Positions 63,285 to 64,000 of a stretch of 64,000 nt of DNA are shown here, piece by piece. The position numbers were made by a program, and so were the translations under genes. The stretch comes from an uncultured Clostridia bacterium (GTDB lineage Bacteria > Bacillota > Clostridia > Oscillospirales > Acutalibacteraceae): the NCBI GenBank assembly GCA_946493765.1, contig CAMMAZ010000002.1, positions 1 through 64,000 on the forward strand, written 5' to 3'. The notes beneath the pieces were generated by a model. That model made no database searches, was not told the origin of the DNA, and worked only from the letters and a program-made list of their open reading frames with translations. Every line of letters begins with the position of its first letter. Within the stretch, counting starts at the first letter, position 1.

Positions 63285-63342
63285 TGTTTATACTGTTCAT
63301 ATTCAATATATACAGTATAAACAGATGATATACATTTGTCAA
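63285..63342 (-). promoter_or_regulatory. GntR-operon promoter with inverted-repeat operator
   Basis: Minus strand TTGACA (63342-63337), 17 bases, TATACT (63319-63314). Perfect 11-base inverted repeats TGTTTATACTG (63285-63295) and CAGTATAAACA (63313-63323), spaced by 17 bases. One half covers the -10 box. Confidence 0.85.
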
Positions 63343-63438
63343 GAGGAAAAATTAATTTTTCTATTTTTAGCGGATGCACAAACTGATTTGACGGCAAATC
63401 GCATAAAAATGGGCATGGCGTTTTTCATTTATGCATAA

Positions 63439-63467
63439 TTGACATTTTTTGCAGAATATGTTATATT
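63439..63467 (+). promoter_or_regulatory. Promoter of the zinc-ribbon protein gene
   Basis: TTGACA (63439-63444), 17 bases, TATATT (63462-63467). Confidence 0.8.
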
Positions 63468-63508
63468 GATGATAACCACTAAAAATGAAAAAGATAGGGG
63501 AATGCATC

Positions 63509-64000
63509 ATGTTTTGTAAAAATTGCGGCGCACAAAATGCGCCGGAGGACCGCTTCTGCAAAAATTGCGGCAGTCCGCTGCAGCAGGGGACGCCTGCGCA
63601 GCAATCCCAGCCTGTAGAGCAGGTAAAACCGCCTGTGCAACCGACGCCGCCCGCGCAGCCGGAACCGCCTGCGCAGCCGTCGTTTTCCACACAACCGGCG
63701 CCGTCTGCACAGCAGAACCAGCAAGTTCCGTCGCAGCAATTCGGGCAGCCGGGACAACAGCCGATGGGGCAATCGGTTCCGCCGCAGGCTGCATATCAGG
63801 CAAATCAACAGGCCGGAATGATTCCCGGCGTGCGGGAAACGGTTCAAAAGCTTGGGTCTTCTCCGGTGTTTTTGATTGCTGTCATTTGTTTTACAGCGTC
63901 GCTCATTTTGAATCTGATTGCATCGTTTATCGGTAATAACGGTCTGCTGTCGGAAGTCTTTGGCGAACTCAATGATGAACTGGGTATCGGCGGTTATGCG
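63509..64000 (+). CDS. Zinc-ribbon membrane protein, N-terminal part (cut by window)
   Basis: 164 codons, open to the window end and so missing from the ORF track. It begins MFCKNCGAQN....FCKNCGSPL, a double CxxC zinc ribbon, followed by about 85 residues rich in Gln and Pro (PPAQPEPPAQP). A hydrophobic helix (VFLIAVICFTASLILNLIASFI) follows. Proteins of this plan are common in Clostridia and mostly uncharacterised. AGGGGA lies 8 bases before the ATG. Confidence 0.85.
   Translation, partial: MFCKNCGAQNAPEDRFCKNCGSPLQQGTPAQQSQPVEQVKPPVQPTPPAQPEPPAQPSFSTQPAPSAQQNQQVPSQQFGQPGQQPMGQSVPPQAAYQANQQAGMIPGVRETVQKLGSSPVFLIAVICFTASLILNLIASFIGNNGLLSEVFGELNDELGIGGYA

Noticed and set aside
1-64000. CRISPR arrays, tRNA and rRNA genes
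   Set aside because: I scanned for regular spaced repeats, T-arm sequences (GGTTCRANNCC) and conserved 16S/23S stretches and found none convincing.

Overview
The window looks like a chromosome segment of a spore-forming, Gram-positive anaerobe of the class Clostridia, probably in or near the Ruminococcaceae/Oscillospirales. The evidence is the forespore sigma factor SigG, the spore genes yqfC, yqfD, ylbJ and ypeB, AGGAGG-type ribosome sites with frequent GTG/TTG starts, a GlnN-type (type III) glutamine synthetase, a GH94 sugar phosphorylase and a zinc-type L28. The placement is inferred from gene content only. I saw no rRNA, tRNA, CRISPR array or prophage.

Layout. 1-13.4 kb: the end of an IS element at the left edge; a hydrolase pair; a URO-D-type protein; an Fe-S assembly operon (iscS-iscU-TSCPD protein); a coiled-coil DivIVA-like protein with an orphan fumarase-type beta subunit; two membrane proteins; sigG; a cyclophilin lipoprotein; ypeB; and a complete IS481-type element flanked by an unusually long 25-bp direct repeat. 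13.4-24.7 kb: ylbJ facing away from the block yqfC-yqfD-phoH-ybeY-era-yqzL-recO-mutS2-SEDS-tsaE-tsaB-rpiB. 24.7-27.3 kb: a small two-gene module, an AbgT transporter and rpmB. 27.4-39.7 kb: rpoB-rpoC, then rpsL-rpsG-fusA-tuf. 39.8-45.4 kb: a second copy of the small two-gene module with paired promoter-operator elements, a patch of palindromic repeats, a GH94 phosphorylase, a PlsY-like acyltransferase and a glycolipid glycosyltransferase. 45.4-51.8 kb: an XRE membrane regulator, an ECF sigma factor with a large C-terminal extension, and an NAD-related operon. 51.8-57.3 kb: an L10-leader-controlled rplJ-rplL operon, then glnN and an Amt-PII fusion, each preceded by a terminator-like hairpin. 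57.3-64 kb: a MarR-ABC exporter operon, a GntR-ABC operon, and the start of a zinc-ribbon membrane protein.

How parts work together. glnN and amt-PII form an ammonium uptake and assimilation unit whose expression is probably set by RNA attenuation. The yqfCD spore genes seem to be uncoupled from the housekeeping genes behind them by a promoter at the end of yqfD. The rpoBC operon is separated from rplJL, which lies about 20 kb away with its own L10 leader. Most unusual are the repeated pair of a ribbon-helix-helix-like gene and a small helical-protein gene (near 24.8 and 40 kb), the glnN leader with an ANTAR-like hexaloop, and the two regulators at 45.6-48.3 kb.

Start codons were chosen by ribosome-site spacing, so several differ from the ORF track. 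Family names come from recognising motifs; no database search was run.
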